A stretch of 64,000 bases of DNA, from the NCBI GenBank assembly GCA_949361645.1, contig OX442418.1:7753376-7817375 (forward strand). Reading direction: 5' to 3'. Source of the stretch: Spongilla lacustris. Lineage: Eukaryota; Porifera; Demospongiae; Spongillida; Spongillidae. Of the stretch, positions 1 to 12,578 are shown one piece after another. Position numbers and translations under genes: made by a program. Below the pieces are notes generated by a model that saw only the letters and a list, made by a program, of their open reading frames with translations, ran no database searches and had not been told where the DNA came from. Position 1 is the stretch's first letter. Every line of letters starts with the position of its first letter.

Positions 1-3000
1 TTTAACATCACTAAATTTGTAGTTGCTGGAGCATCAAAGGTATCTACAAATGTGTAGACAGTTCTGTAACCTTGAACCTTTCAGAGAGGATGGACCACCT
101 GGACCACTGGAGCTGTTGACCCTCGAGTGATTGGAATTGTACCAATTGTGTTGGATGAACTAAATTTACAAAAAGTGAGTTTAATTATAATATGTGGACA
201 AAAAGCCGCCTGTTTCTAAATCCATTATACTGTGCGGAAATAAATAAACCATTTCGTCCTATTTCATTACCGTGTCACCAAAACTGAGCATTTTCACACA
301 ATACAATTGATTAAAAAGCAGGCATTTCCCCACCCTCACTCCAACCCATGTATTTTAAAATGGACTTAAAACACTGCAAATGTGTCTCATGCTATGACTC
401 TTGATTCAGAATTTGCACCACCACTATCGAGCATATGGTGGCTGGTCATTCGCTTTCAATGATTACTATGAGATGAACATCACTGCAAGCTTGGATGATC
501 CTAACATGAAAGCAATGGCTGACATCATTGATCCCCTCTGTGAGTAGCATTGATGTAAAATAAAATAACTACATGTCCATGCATTTACTCTATTTTCCAA
601 TGCAATTTTGTAATCAGCTTATGTTGATCGACTTGTAATGCCCAAATTGGTCATTCACACTGGGGGTGACGAGTTCTTCCTGCCTGATGACTCTTACTAC
701 TTCTGGGATGCACTGCAAGGAGACAAATACATTAGGTAGGTTAGAGGGTGTCTTTCACTGACCTTAATGCTTACACACACACAATAATTTTTATTGACCA
801 GCCGATAAGTAATGTTTTTCTTTTGTGGGAAATTTTTACAATGTGTCACAATGAGAAATTTGTATTAAGCTAGAGTGTGTGATTATGCACTAGCGTTATA
901 CCATGTGTCCATTGATATGTACATTTTGCTAGCTTATTACAATCAAATAGTTAGTTTGGAACAAAATGACAGTACCAAAAAATATAAACCGTTGAACTCT
1001 GTAATACATGTATGTAGCAGAGGGCATATTTCCAATTGCACAGGCACCTGACTTGTTTATGTGATCATTGACAACCAAAGGAAATTCCAGAAATGCTTCA
1101 GACCAATACTTTCTTGTCCGGACTAAAAACAATAGGATCTTGCTGTGCATCAAACATGATACAAAGTGCATTGTAGTTGAAGGCTACCTAGATAGATAGT
1201 TACTATGTAGTGAAAGTTGAGGTCATGTGCAATGATGATGTCATCATAATAATCATTGTAATTATGTTGTTAATTATATGCATACATTGCTTGGTTTTAT
1301 AGACAGCCAAGTTATGTTTGTGTGTACAAAAATGCTCAGTTGTATTATGTATATATGTGACTAAAAAGGTGTTTGCAAAGGCATAATAGGTATGTACATG
1401 TAGTACATGTAGTAGTGGCATGTTAATTGCAATTGTATTGCTTACTGAAACTGCAAGTACTCCATGTTGCATGTATTAATATCATTTTGTAGAACGCTTC
1501 CAAATGCAGAGCACTCATGTGCTGGTCATGTCATAAGTTTGATACTGGATGCGAAGGCTTTTTATCTATCAATACTTCTTGTAAGGAATGATTAATCTTC
1601 AGTAATCTGTTCAGTAGTCAGGGTGGCTTGCATTGCAGGGTGCATCAAGGCCAGTAATGAAGTGGACTCTCAACCAGGTTAGTATTTAATTTGACAATTA
1701 AAATGAATTTCATTAATATTTATTGGTGTCCATAGACATCAGATGGTGGTTACATCACTCTTGATACTGATAGAAAACCATCCACTGTATTACTTTATCA
1801 AGCCACAACCATTTCATCGGAACGGTAAACCTTGCAAGCATATGTTCTGCTAAAGCTTGAGCACTGTGGACCTTTACAGGAGAGACTTTCGCCTGTTCTG
1901 TGGGATTCCTGATCCAAACAAACCTGTAGCTCAGCCTGTGTTTTGGTTCAGTTACCCTGTTACTCCTCAGGTATGTGTAATACTTAAGTCAAAACTATGA
2001 ATCACGATGACGCATGAAATCAATGTACACTGGAGTTGAAATTGTTTCTCTAGCAATATCAACGTGTAGATAAAAATTTTAATTGTATACACTGGCATAA
2101 ATGATCTGTGTCGTCTGTCCTGAGTAAACAGTATGTTTAAATGACCAGTATTAAAAGCAATAGATGTAAAGGAAGAAGTGTACCCCTAACTTCCTAGTGA
2201 TCATGTACCACCTTTGTTCGCTGCAGATCATTCGGATTATGAACCTCATACATAATGTACAACAAATACTTAGGTTGTTATAATAGTAATGATTTTAAAG
2301 TGCAACAAAATTATTTATTTGAGAATTCCATTTGTATGCCATTAAAAAGAATTCCTATGGAAAATTGTTAGTTTACCAATAAATATGAAAGTTTGATACA
2401 AGACCATTTAGTAACAATGGTTTTGTTTAGTCAGGGATTATGTTTACAGAAGAAAAAAAGCACAACTGTACATGCAGCCCTGTCGTTAAAAATAAATAAA
2501 TACTGGACCGAACCATAAGGTGATCACTGAAGTTCACATTGTTAGCAAAGCATATTCACACTGATAGCATACACCTATGGCACACTAATACTCTGTGGAA
2601 ATGATACCTTATTGGATCCATATGTAGCATCTGACCAATGTGATATTATATTACCATTGGATCCATCTTACAATCAGCTTGTTGGTACCAGTAAGTATAG
2701 AAATAATTGAAATCTTATTTTCTTACTGCAAAATGCAATATTGCCTGTTAAATAGCCAACATGAATTTGGGATGTTGTGTAGTGGCCAACATAATGTGTA
2801 AAAATAAATACAAAATGACAACACTACACACTGTATCCTTTTAAATTCATGATGTCTGTACTATCTATCTTCCAATATACTGTTCGTTTTTATGCAGTAA
2901 AGTAAATTACATGAACAAGCACACAAAGCATATAAAGTGGTTTCCAGAGCTCTTTTATCTGCATATTGCCATCACATATGTACAATTACAGGTTGTCTCT

Positions 3001-3834
3001 TGAGTTTTTGATCTACATGTACCAATTGTTAGTCCACTATACACATGTTAAAACAGTTTTCAACAACATGGTTATGTACATGTATATTGTTTATAAAATT
3101 GATATACTCTATTTTTTCTGAATGCATACATGCTATCAACTTACTATTTTCTATGTGGTCCTTGTCCTACTTATTGGTTAAGATTTTTATCTGTTATGGA
3201 GATACAGATAATTGTTTTACTTTGCTGCCAGTATTTACAAAATCAGAACCAGGTGGATGTTTGCACCAAAGCAATCGCAGTACTTGTGATGAATACCAGA
3301 TTTTAATATACAAAAGTGATGTCCTGCTGTATGTACTGCCAAATTTGGTGTGATTTGGATGCTCCACAGTGAAGAAATAAACTTGGGTATACTTACATGT
3401 AGATAGGAAATATTTTATTTGACAAAGAGTGTTGTGGTATGATGCATAGAGAAGTTGATAGAACTTAAAATGTATCAAGAAGCACCATTTTATAAGTATT
3501 ATCATTTTCACCTGTATTGTTCTTACTACACTATGTACTAGTATAGCTGGTCAATGATATCATATCAGCTTTATGTTTTTGTCATCACAGCCATCTGGTC
3601 AGTATGTGGTCAAGGTTGACAACCCTGATGCAGGATGGCGAGCTTTTTTCCTGCAGGTACTACGGATAAAATAAATATTGTACTATATTTGTAATGTTAT
3701 ATTTTATTGCACAGGTTACATTTCCTGGTCCACTTGATTCTGTGTATGAATTTACTACACAAGTTAATATCATCCCCAACACATTCCCGTATCCGGATTG
3801 TAGTGGGAAAGGTTGCTTGGGAAAACTTTTGTGA
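1..3834 (+). CDS. PhoPQ-activated pathogenicity-related (PqaA-like) hydrolase, 3' part, 10 exons
   Basis: Ten exons join in phase with GT-AG introns and no stop: 1-39, 85-174, 410-539, 618-735, 1493-1580, 1639-1677, 1736-1824, 1880-1970, 3591-3656, 3715-3834. They give 289 residues plus TGA; the 5' part lies left of the window. The protein carries the family's nucleophile-elbow-like motif GASKRGWTTW (Ser12 of this fragment), then TGGDEFFLPDD (candidate Asp110/111) and LPNAEHS (His133), an order that fits an alpha/beta-hydrolase triad. The C-terminal half (KWTLNQ, FWFSYPVTP, PDAGWRAFF) matches the beta-rich tail of PF10142 proteins. The family was named from a PhoPQ-regulated Salmonella gene and is also known from some eukaryotes; its substrate is unknown. 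The dense short introns (first one 45 bp) show it is a resident eukaryotic gene rather than contamination. Family call is strong; the catalytic assignments are inference. Confidence 0.88.
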
Positions 3835-3978
3835 ATTGAAGTTAACCGTTGGACTGAGTGTAGCTAGTTAGCCTTATATATGTATGTACATGTCATTATT
3901 ACATGATGGGAAATGGCTATGTAATGCAGATAGTCACTATCACAGAATGATTTGTGATTAATTAATCCAATGCTTGGA

Positions 3979-3984
3979 AATAAA
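3979..3984 (+). promoter_or_regulatory. candidate poly(A) signal of the PqaA-like gene
   Basis: AATAAA lies about 145 bp after the stop codon of the PqaA-like gene, in an A/T-rich stretch. It is the first canonical hexamer seen after the stop. Chance occurrence is quite possible in this AT-rich sequence. Confidence 0.35.
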
Positions 3985-4961
3985 TTCTATGGTAGTGATG
4001 TGCAACTAGCAGCGTGTTTTGCCACCTGATGCATTCCTCTAGTTGGAGAGGCGCTTTATGTCATCGGTGCAGCTTAGCACTGCTTTCATTATTTAATTTT
4101 CATCAGACTGACAATTAATGCAAGGTTATATATTCATGCAAACACAGGGTGTACGTCATCATCATAGTGCAAGACCTTCACAGATGAAAGAGGGTGTAGT
4201 AGATCTAGCCAGGTGCACAAGATGACAGAAAGTACCACATAGCCTGAGTAGGAGCTGTGCCAAAATGTTCAAATTGCTTCAGTAGGTGCAGAGCCTCTTA
4301 CTATTGACAAAAATATTCAAGCTCAGTGATTTAGACCTCTTCATGACAAATGAAATACAGTTCACATTTGGTATTTTTGATATGAAAGCCTATTAAATTA
4401 ATAAGGCACTGGGACGAGGCTAACCCACGGGTCACACGGGTCGAACACGGCTATACATGTAGGTGGAAAAGTATTCTTGTTCCCAGACGCATACGTCATC
4501 GATCTGGTAATACACGTGAGGTCACAAGTGAGTCTGGGATCGAGACTAGTGCAACAAATTACGCCGGGCCTCAGGCTAGCGTAGTAATCGCTAATATAAA
4601 GAGTAAGTAGGCGCCAGAAACAAGGCAACCTTCTTCACCGTCTACAGGTTTTAAAAACATTATGACGTAGAGCACGTACTAAGTTGATTTTTTTGACTTT
4701 GATTTGATAAATTTCACGTATACATGTGCACTGCTGAAGGTAAATAAATGCTAGAAAACAACCTAAGATAAAAAGTTATCATGAATACCGGTAAAGTAGC
4801 GGGGGATCTTACATGCAGGCCAGTGACGTGTGTATTCGAGGCGGCTATGGAACTACTTAACTATGAATGAACCCTCAACAAGTAATAGAAGGCCCCTACG
4901 TACATGTACATGTACTATGCTTGCTTTCCAGTGGCGTTTGATAAACATCAGAAGAACCCTA
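3985..4961. other. intergenic stretch, no gene seen
   Basis: No coding pattern, RNA gene or clear repeat was recognised. The minus-strand open frame at 4398-4628 has no recognisable domain and no splice context. Confidence 0.5.
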
Positions 4962-5784
4962 CAGTAGGCGCTCACAAATAAGACCACATGGTACAATCAG
5001 ATGATCGTGGTCTTATCTGTAAATGGTCTTAAATGCGAAAAACCACAAGTGGGCTTTAATTCGAGCTGATAAACAACAATGTAGGAGTATGCTGCCTATA
5101 CTAGTAGTTAGCACTTAGCAGTGCTTTATAAGCTTTGAGAATGTTTAGCTTGCAGTGTAGCTTTGGCTCGGGCATGCATGCGCACTGAAAGATCGAGAAG
5201 TACAGGATCATCTAACTTGCCAGCAATCAAATGGACCGGAAGTGACGAAGCTACGATTTGTGCTACTAGTATTACTAGTAAAGACATCATCTTTGTATTC
5301 GTCGAACGCGCCTGTTGTGTTATCAGACAGCATATAAATAGCTACTAATGACGTGTAACTACAGCTTTCTTGGTCTCTCTCATTGCTGGATACTAAAGCT
5401 GAGTCGGCAAATTCTGTATACGTATTTCTCCAAGCACTCCAACATCTTCAGCAGCCATGACTTCTGGATCCTTTTCGATGTTTATCGATATCGCTGCTGA
5501 ACAAAAGGACCGCGTTTTGCAACAAAGAGCATATACGATAGCGTCGAGGAATCGTAGCGTTGAGGAATCGTAGCGTTTGCGTGCACATATATGAAGAAAA
5601 GGTGCACTTGTACATGCGATAATGCCTAAATTCCTTGAACTGTTTACAAACCCGCCCCCTTTACATTCACGCAACGTGGTCGTATTAGACGTGGTCTTAC
5701 TCGTGGAATTGGTCTTATATATGAAGAGGAAGTAATGAATAATTGGTCTTATTTGCGAGTGGTCTTATTTGTGAGCGGCTACTG
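4962..5784. mobile_element. TIR DNA transposon, non-autonomous (MITE-like), TA target-site duplication
   Basis: The left end (from 4962) and the reverse complement of the right end (to 5784) share about 26 bp beginning CAGTAG, with one mismatch (CAGTAGGCGCTCACAAATAA on the left). Both ends are flanked by TA (4960-4961 and 5785-5786), as expected for Tc1/mariner/pogo-type insertion. Subterminal copies of GGTCTTAT/GGTCTTA recur at both ends (around 5010-5035 and 5690-5775), a pattern typical of transposase-binding sites. At 823 bp, with only short unrecognised frames inside (5163-5348 and 5393-5674), it cannot encode a transposase. The CAGTAG start with TA duplication suggests a pogo/Tigger-like parent, but that is inference. 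Confidence 0.82.
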
Positions 5785-5786
5785 TA

Positions 5787-8529
5787 TTCCATTGTTGTGG
5801 TGTTGAGTTGAATGAATAAACAATAGCGTACATGTACATGTATGTTTACTGGGCGATAAATCGATAATTGCCCGCATGCATTCTGATTGGGCTGCAGCTT
5901 GTACAGCTACATACATGAATAGGTTTGATATACACCTACATGTACTGACCTGCCCAGCTAGCTACACGTGGTTGCGAAATTAGACGATTCAAGACTCATC
6001 AAAGCATGATCAATGTAAGTCTACATCCAGATAGGTTGTATGTACATGTGCGTGTATAGCTACGTATTGGGTTAGGCTAGCTGCATGAAAAAGATAGAAG
6101 CTATGGACAATTAACTCGGTGTGAACCTTTCAGCCGTTCATTTGAGTAGCGGCTGGCACAGCAGGATACTAGCTAGACTAAGAAGTAGCTGTTTGTATGT
6201 CTATCTGATCACAAAATAGCATGCACATGATGACATGCATACATGTAAAAAAAAAAGTCTACTAGTATGTTGTTTGGAATATTGCCGACATCACATTGAA
6301 TAATTAAGCCCGCCGAATTGCCATCTGTCGCCACTGCAAATCGAAAGCATGTCTGTCTAGACGTCCATGTCCAGACATTGGTGGTAGCTTACACGTTTCT
6401 GCTGTATGGGACGCTTGATTTTGGGAGGAACATAGTTAGCTGTAAATGTATTGTTTTTTGAGGTACAGCCATGCAAAGAAAAGTATTTAGCAAGGTATAC
6501 CTAGATTGTGTGCACTGAAGTAATTGATGCATATGTTTGAGAGAACAGGGGATAATACATGACATCTGTGTACAGGTATGTGTGTTACAAGGCTCTATAT
6601 TGACGAAACTTGTGATACAAAAAATGGCGGATGTAAGATGATCTTCTGATGCCATATGCATACAGTCCATAGTGCTCAACATGTAAATAGCTAGACAAGT
6701 AACGATCACCCCCCTTCCCCTCCCCCTCCATTATTAACACCACATTTGCAGGAAATGGGTGTATGTATTTACCTTGACTGGTAAGGTTACTTAATTACAT
6801 CAATTTTAGCAAATAGTAAATATAAAAAATATTATTTATTTCTTGACCTTGAGTGCTAATTTGATTAGTCACATATTACAAGGTATTTTAAGCATCAAAA
6901 TAAAAAAATAATTGTGTAATTTGCAATTGTTTTGGGATACCAATGGATGGATTGAGATTTTCCACATCTGATAGAGATACATATGGGATACATGCTCAGA
7001 ACTAACAATACTTCTAAAGCTTATTCATAATTTGATAACGTGGTCGGATTGGTATGCCCAGGTCAACAGTTAAATTCTGTTTATATAATATTCAGTAACT
7101 CTTCCAGCTGTCATGCATGCTTCCTAGCTGAACTCCTGTCAGGCTGATGCTTCTGAGTTTATAACACGAATACTCGCACTGACATGTATGCACATGAAAA
7201 CACAAATTTGTATGAACATACTAAAGCAAGCAATTATAGCTATCATGGTCACAGTGTTTGAGTACTACATGTTTGGTACACCATCATCAATGGACATAGC
7301 TGGGAGGGGTTCGTTTGAATGAGCATTTGTATAACTGTAAATATGTATACACATTATATAACACCCATTCTGCGCAGAGGCAGCATTGCCCTGTTGGGGT
7401 GCTCTGAATAGGTCTGGTTGTCTGCTTGTTGACATCTACCAATGTTTTGGAGGGCACTGGAGGTCTTAATAGCAATACAAACAACACAATCAGTTCGGGA
7501 TAGCTGTGCATTGTTCTTCAGTATATTTGTATCTGTAGCTACAGGGGCATGTGGAGCTGCATAAAGACAGCAGCAGCTCAAGGGCTGTTGGTACCTAAAT
7601 TCATGACCTGTGGTTGTATGGTGTATCCTTAGCATGTCACAAAGAGCACACAATGGTGGTGGTCAAGAGCAGGGCTGTACATGTATGCCTGCATGGCCAT
7701 GCCCTTCAACCCCCCCCCCCCCCCCCCCCCCACTATTCTTATGTGTGATTAAGTATGCTTGTTTTATTAGCTCAGCAATTGTTTTGCGTTCCAAATATAG
7801 CTTGTTATTTTCCAGTTCCAATTGTGGCCCATTGTTGCCTTTTGTTTCAGTTCCACATTGTTGTATTTGGATTTCAGTGAAGTGCATGCATGTATCATAG
7901 TAAATCACTATGGCTCGCAAGTAAAATTCATATTCATGCCTATTTGGCAATGATACATGTAAGTACTGAAATTCCAAATTTGAAAACAAATAATAATTTA
8001 ACTGTATGCTCCACCCCAGACAGACCATGATTGGGGCCTAGCTGATGGCTGAGGGTAGTTCCCTCCATTGAAGAAACCCCCCCCCCCCCCCCCCCCCCAC
8101 CTTTTGATTGATAATAATTTATGTTCACATAGTATACGCCTTATTTCCTTGATCTGCATTTAGTGCCCTAGCTTAAATACATAAACTCGTAAGCACCGAA
8201 AATGTATTTGTAATACATCACAAACAGGTAAATGATAAATATGTATTGGTATCACGCTGCCGGCTGAATGGGAGGGGCACTTCCGCTTTAAGGACCTTGG
8301 TAGACTTCTGTTGGCTTGGTGTAGTTTTTTGTCATATATTTGATAGCCTGCTGTTGAAATAAAGTCCTGAATATTCAGGGCTCACTTTTACAAACCATGA
8401 GCACTTGTATCTGTAATACCTCAAGTTTACATAAAATGCTGCTCATATGATCAAAGTGGATGTTATGCATGGCTGTGTGCATTTGAGCGCTAATAAGGTA
8501 GCAGAAGCACACTATATAAATGTAATGAT
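5787..8529. other. intergenic stretch with two poly(C) tracts, no gene seen
   Basis: No recognisable coding exon. The clearest structure is two pure C runs of 22 nt each at 7710-7731 and 8077-8098. Short open frames spanning the C runs code for poly-Pro or poly-Gly and are artefacts. Any upstream non-coding exon of the receptor gene at 8854 would have to lie here, but none could be placed with confidence. Confidence 0.5.
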
Positions 8530-10130
8530 TTTATGCAAACATATGTTGCATGTCGAAAAAGTAATGTACATATACATGTAGTGTAGCTAAGTATTGACTG
8601 AATAATGTAATATTTATTAACGTACATGATTAAATGACACTTCTGTGTCATTTTGGAAATGTGATCTGCAGTGTAGCTGGATAGAACCAAGCTAGTTGCT
8701 AGTCAGCTATAGTTGTGAAATGAGGTAACATGGATGCTTAAGATTTAGAGATATTGCTGACATGTACCACAGAGCTGTGGATTTCATTTAGTGCTGTACT
8801 AATTAAATGACCATGAACATCTCTGCATAACGCATGTCACAACCTTTCAGGATATGGAATCAAATGAAACAAATTCAAGTACCCTGGACACATTTCTGAT
8901 TGGTCTAGGAATTGTACATCTCATTTTGGTCTGGCTTCCTTCTGTTGTGCTTGGAATAACTTCTCTTATTTTTATTTCAAAGTTACTCAAGCCACTTCAG
9001 ATCAATTCAACCATATTCTTGTATTTCATGATAGTCATTATAAGCATTTTGGGTCCTTCTACTTATGGACTACTCTCAGACATAAGTCTGATAATTGGCA
9101 TCCCGAAGATCTGCACATTCTATCCTTCAGGAAATGTGGTCGCCCTTTCATTTATCATTTTCCATACACTGTTGTCCGGTATAACTGGACTGGTTGCAGT
9201 ACTTCAATTTGTGATACTAAAATATGGAAAACGTCTTACATTAAAAACAACTGTTATTGCACTCATAATAGTCACCATATTAAGTGTGGCCATCCCTTGT
9301 GCTGTTGTATTCAATGAGTATGATTATATTGAAATACGTGGCACTCAATGTGTGTCAGACCCAGATACAACACAACTACATTTAGCCATCTTACTTCTCT
9401 TTGGGTATCTTCCACCACTTGTGATAACCATTGCAGCTACTATCGTCACTCATTTCAAGCTTAAGAGAAGTGTTGTTGATCATAAAAGGTCCCAAATAGT
9501 GAAATCTGTGCTAGCAATCAACTCAGTCAACATAGTGCAGTTTAATGTGTTCAGGGCTGCTGCAGTCATAATATTCTATATAGGCATATCTGTTGCGCCC
9601 AAAGATGACATTGCTATGTTCAAGCTGCTCACAGTGATTGGTCGATACATTGCAGATCTCAGCTATCCAGTCACAATTTGTTCTATTTTAATAGTCCACA
9701 AAAGTCTACGGTCAATGGTATTGGAATTCCTAAAAAGACTATTTGTCATAAAGGTCACACAAAACAATTGCAAGACATCGTTGCAGTTGGAGCTCTCCAA
9801 GTCAGTGACCAGATCTGATAGCTGAATGTGTAGCGATGACTGGAAATTGAAGTATAAAGTGTTGTGTATTACTGCATTTTGAGTTACTGCAGACCAATGC
9901 GTATAAAATATGGACATTTCTGTACAGTGCTGTATATGTTTAGTATCATGATTACTCACTACACATTTCAGAAGCAGATTTGGGTTGCCTTAAGGGTGTA
10001 AGAAGAGATGATAGCGATTTGGTGTATTTTTCACTGATGCAGTGAAAGGCTGGATTTAGAGGTAATGGTGGCATGAATTACTGCTGGCTCCTTCCTACCC
10101 TGTCACATGTGCATACTATATAAATGCTAA
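8530..10130 (+). repeat. segmental duplication, copy 1 (receptor gene plus flanks)
   Basis: This block aligns with 15190-16790. Similarity covers about 320 bp upstream of the receptor ATG, the whole reading frame and about 300 bp downstream, including a shared stretch around 9975-10080 / 16605-16715. It resumes at 11585-11785 (matching 16805-17028), so copy 1 has been split by an inserted retroelement fragment at about 10135-11570. Non-coding flanks are clearly more diverged than the coding part. Confidence 0.85.
8851..9825 (+). CDS. seven-transmembrane receptor (GPCR-like), copy 1
   Basis: Single-exon frame of 323 residues. ATG at 8854 follows a pyrimidine-rich acceptor ending at 8850, so a non-coding first exon upstream is likely; the same arrangement occurs in copy 2. 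The short N-terminus has glycosylation sequons (Asn4, Asn7). Hydrophobic segments fit seven helices: about 14-41, 53-81, 94-122, 132-153, 175-199, 217-246 and 255-281. Cys87 before helix 3 and Cys166 in the second extracellular loop are placed as the conserved class A disulfide. The helix 7 segment DLSYPVTI resembles a degenerate NPxxY. No DRY motif is seen at the end of helix 3. The C-tail is short and basic. Ligand unknown; it is most like lineage-specific rhodopsin-type receptors of early animals. Feature start includes three untranslated bases after the acceptor. Confidence 0.83.
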   Translation, partial: DMESNETNSSTLDTFLIGLGIVHLILVWLPSVVLGITSLIFISKLLKPLQINSTIFLYFMIVIISILGPSTYGLLSDISLIIGIPKICTFYPSGNVVALSFIIFHTLLSGITGLVAVLQFVILKYGKRLTLKTTVIALIIVTILSVAIPCAVVFNEYDYIEIRGTQCVSDPDTTQLHLAILLLFGYLPPLVITIAATIVTHFKLKRSVVDHKRSQIVKSVLAINSVNIVQFNVFRAAAVIIFYIGISVAPKDDIAMFKLLTVIGRYIADLSYPVTICSILIVHKSLRSMVLEFLKRLFVIKVTQNNCKTSLQLELSKSVTRSDS

Positions 10131-10134
10131 TACA

Positions 10135-11570
10135 TTTTTAGGATTGTGTATGGATGATATATACCTACTGTAACATATATAATACAAGGAAGACAATAAA
10201 CACATTATATGTGAAAGTTAGGTCTATGGCGGAGGAGCTATCCTAGAAAGGACAGCTGTGGCATTGGCACAGACCAGGTTGAGATTCAGCCGACCATAGA
10301 TCTCGTTGAGTATGATGGATTTTGGCCGGCATGTGGAGGTGGCAAGTCTGGAGGCTACTGAGGCGATGATGGTAGTGGCTTTCCACTACCATAGGGACAC
10401 AAACCCACCCTAGTTCTGAACATTTAGGGTCATTTGCTTTGTGCTTTCTAGCCTCGGTGGCCTGGGCAGCAGCTGTGGCCGACACTCCCGCTTCCAATAA
10501 AGTGACAGGATTAAGCGGTGAGGTGATGGACACATCTAATGCTGCAGTTCTGCCCAAGAACCAGTTGGGAAGTAAGATGTCCGCTGGACGGGTCTTGCTG
10601 TGGTCTCTGGTAAGATTGTTGCCAACTTCCACCTTAACCCCTATGTGCGCCCGACGACAGGTCTCCACCAGGATGTCCCTAATCCTATTATGGCGGGAGA
10701 CCACATCACCACCATATTTGCAGGTAATTGCATGGTGGCCAAGGTACATGATCAAGTGCACTCACTACCTGGGCACAGTGCACATTGGGAGCCCTCCGAG
10801 GTGTCAAGTCCAAGCCACCATTTGATGGCAACCTGGAAAACTGGTGGATCCATGTGAAGCCCCAAGTTCTCAGAGGGCACAACTGAAAGCCAGGATGCAG
10901 CATGGGGGGAAGAAACTGACAGAAGACGTGCCTTATCTGCTACAGATGATGAATTCAGTAGTGTGTTGAAAACATGATCATCCAACTTAGCAGAAAGGGA
11001 TTTCTGGGAGACTGGTGAAGTGAGGAGAGACTCAACACTAATTGCATCTGCAGGTGAGACCAAGCTGTTAAAGATCTCTACTGCTTGAGACAGATGGTGA
11101 GATGACTGCAGACCAAAGCCAGATGAGCATAAGGAGGAGATAAAAGCCAATGGTCGCCAATGGGAATCCCTAGAATCTCCATATTGGGCTTGTCAGATTT
11201 CTTCATGCATAATGGGAACATGTCAAGGCCATGTCAGCTGAACACCTCACATTTAGGCAGGTTGACAATAATACCTAGAGCAGGGCCTTCCTCCTGGAGC
11301 AAAGACAGAATCCTGCATAATGAAGACCTGGGGCCAGCCACAGCCCCATCATCCAAGTACCAGGCATGGAATGGGATGTTAGAGCAGGCACTGTCTCTTG
11401 CTATTTTCATCACTAAAATGTTTAAAACAAGTGAAAATAGCAGGGGTCCGAGTGGATTTCCTTGTTGGACACCTGACTCTGATGTCAAGCAGCCTAAGTG
11501 GTGCCAAAGAAGAGGATGCTGTCCATAGCACCAGCTGACCCAAGGGAGAAGTTAAAAAAAAATTCTAGTA
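10135..11570 (-). mobile_element. RLE-type non-LTR retrotransposon fragment inserted in receptor copy 1 flank
   Basis: Read on the minus strand, three partly overlapping frames carry domains in order: an RT palm piece at 11488-11234 (GVQQGNPLGPLLF, then YLDDG in place of the usual YxDD), a linker at 11150-10752 ending in a CxxC zinc-finger half (CALCP), and at 10761-10243 HHAITC, a RHN motif and the nuclease-like RPADIL...ALDVSI motif. Zinc finger + RHN/RHD + PD-(D/E)xK nuclease after the RT is the layout of R2/NeSL/Hero-type elements. The fragment is 5'-truncated and frameshifted, hence dead. Comparison with 16790-16805 in receptor copy 2 shows it is an insertion absent there; boundaries are approximate. 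Confidence 0.75.
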
Positions 11571-11584
11571 ATTGTAATAATAGT

Positions 11585-11785
11585 ATGAGAATGATATCAT
11601 GCTGATTAGATACTGATTCCTGGCAACCATTTCACAAGAATCATTCTCACAGTTACATTTCTTTACAAACCATGAAAGTAGCATGCATTGGTGGAATCAT
11701 CTTGCCATTAGCAAGTGATTCAGTTGTATACTATTGATGTGCACTTGGGACAATATCATAATTTAATTTACAATTCTAAATTGTA
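11585..11785 (+). repeat. segmental duplication, copy 1 downstream segment
   Basis: Matches 16805-17028 (shared core ATATCATGCT then GATTAGAT, later CAATCATTCTCAC-like and TTCAGTTGTA). It continues the receptor duplication on the far side of the inserted retrotransposon fragment. Confidence 0.75.
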
Positions 11786-12054
11786 ATAAACACAGCAGGT
11801 GTTTAGGCACAACAGAATACTTTTGAAATATTAAAGCCCTAAAAGAATAGTTTGAAGTAATATTAACCTGCTATTATCAAAGCGTTTGTCTGAGTTTCAT
11901 TTGTTACTTTGTATATGGTATTAGCCTGAGTACTGCCAGTGCATCCCAGTAGTTAAAAAAAAACTGCCTGCACCTAACATATCTCATTCTGTGTTTGCCA
12001 TATGCTTTTGTTATGCTTAATTGGTCTGATAGCACTTATTAAACTCATTACTGT

Positions 12055-12445
12055 ATTACACCAAGAGCAACCTTTGTAGCTCTGTGTGCAGTTATGTTGA
12101 TGAGTACAGCCATCCCTTGTGCTGTTGTGTTCAATGAAATAGACACAACAGAAATACAAGGATCATTGTGCATGACCGGTGAACAATTTGACACTGCCAA
12201 AATACTGGTGTTCATTCCACCACTTGTGATAACTATTATGGCCACTGTGCTAACGTATCTCAAGGTCAAAAAAAGTGTAGTTGATCATGATACTGGAATA
12301 ATCAAATCAGTAATTGCAACCAACATTAGCCGGTACAACATTTTCTGAGCTATAGCAATGATGGTATTTTACATTGCAGGAAGATTTGTACAATGCTTTG
12401 CAGGTGCATTGCAAATTATATCCGGTCATAATTTAATCATCCACA
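12055..12445 (+). pseudogene. seven-transmembrane receptor pseudogene fragment
   Basis: The frame at 12094-12348 repeats the helix 4 end, second loop and helix 5 of the neighbouring receptors: AIPCAVVFNE, then IPPLVITI and KKSVVDH. Compared with the intact copies it lacks part of loop 2/helix 5 (a deletion of roughly a dozen residues) and stops at 12346-12348 within helix 6. Weaker matches continue to about 12445 (a FYIAG stretch, then LIIHK corresponding to helix 7). No N-terminal half was found. It is a third, older receptor copy that has decayed. Confidence 0.8.
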
Positions 12446-12578
12446 AAACTGAGTACATGTAAATGTTCAATAGGCATGTAATGGAAACAACTCCTTTTAG
12501 TTATTACAACAGTACTTTAGTTATGATATGCGTAGGGTGAATTTCAATAGTGTGTCACCATCTCAAGACATTGGCTGA

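Noticed and set aside
1971..3590. Additional exon within the 1.6-kb intron of the PqaA-like gene (near 2560-2690)
   Set aside because: The flanking exons already join in phase and in register with the family; the candidate has no matching motif.
5163..5674. Open frames inside the TIR element
   Set aside because: No transposase motif and the element is too short; they are chance frames.
7663..8128. Open frames with poly-Pro and poly-Gly stretches
   Set aside because: They are translations of the C22 homopolymers on either strand, with no other protein features.
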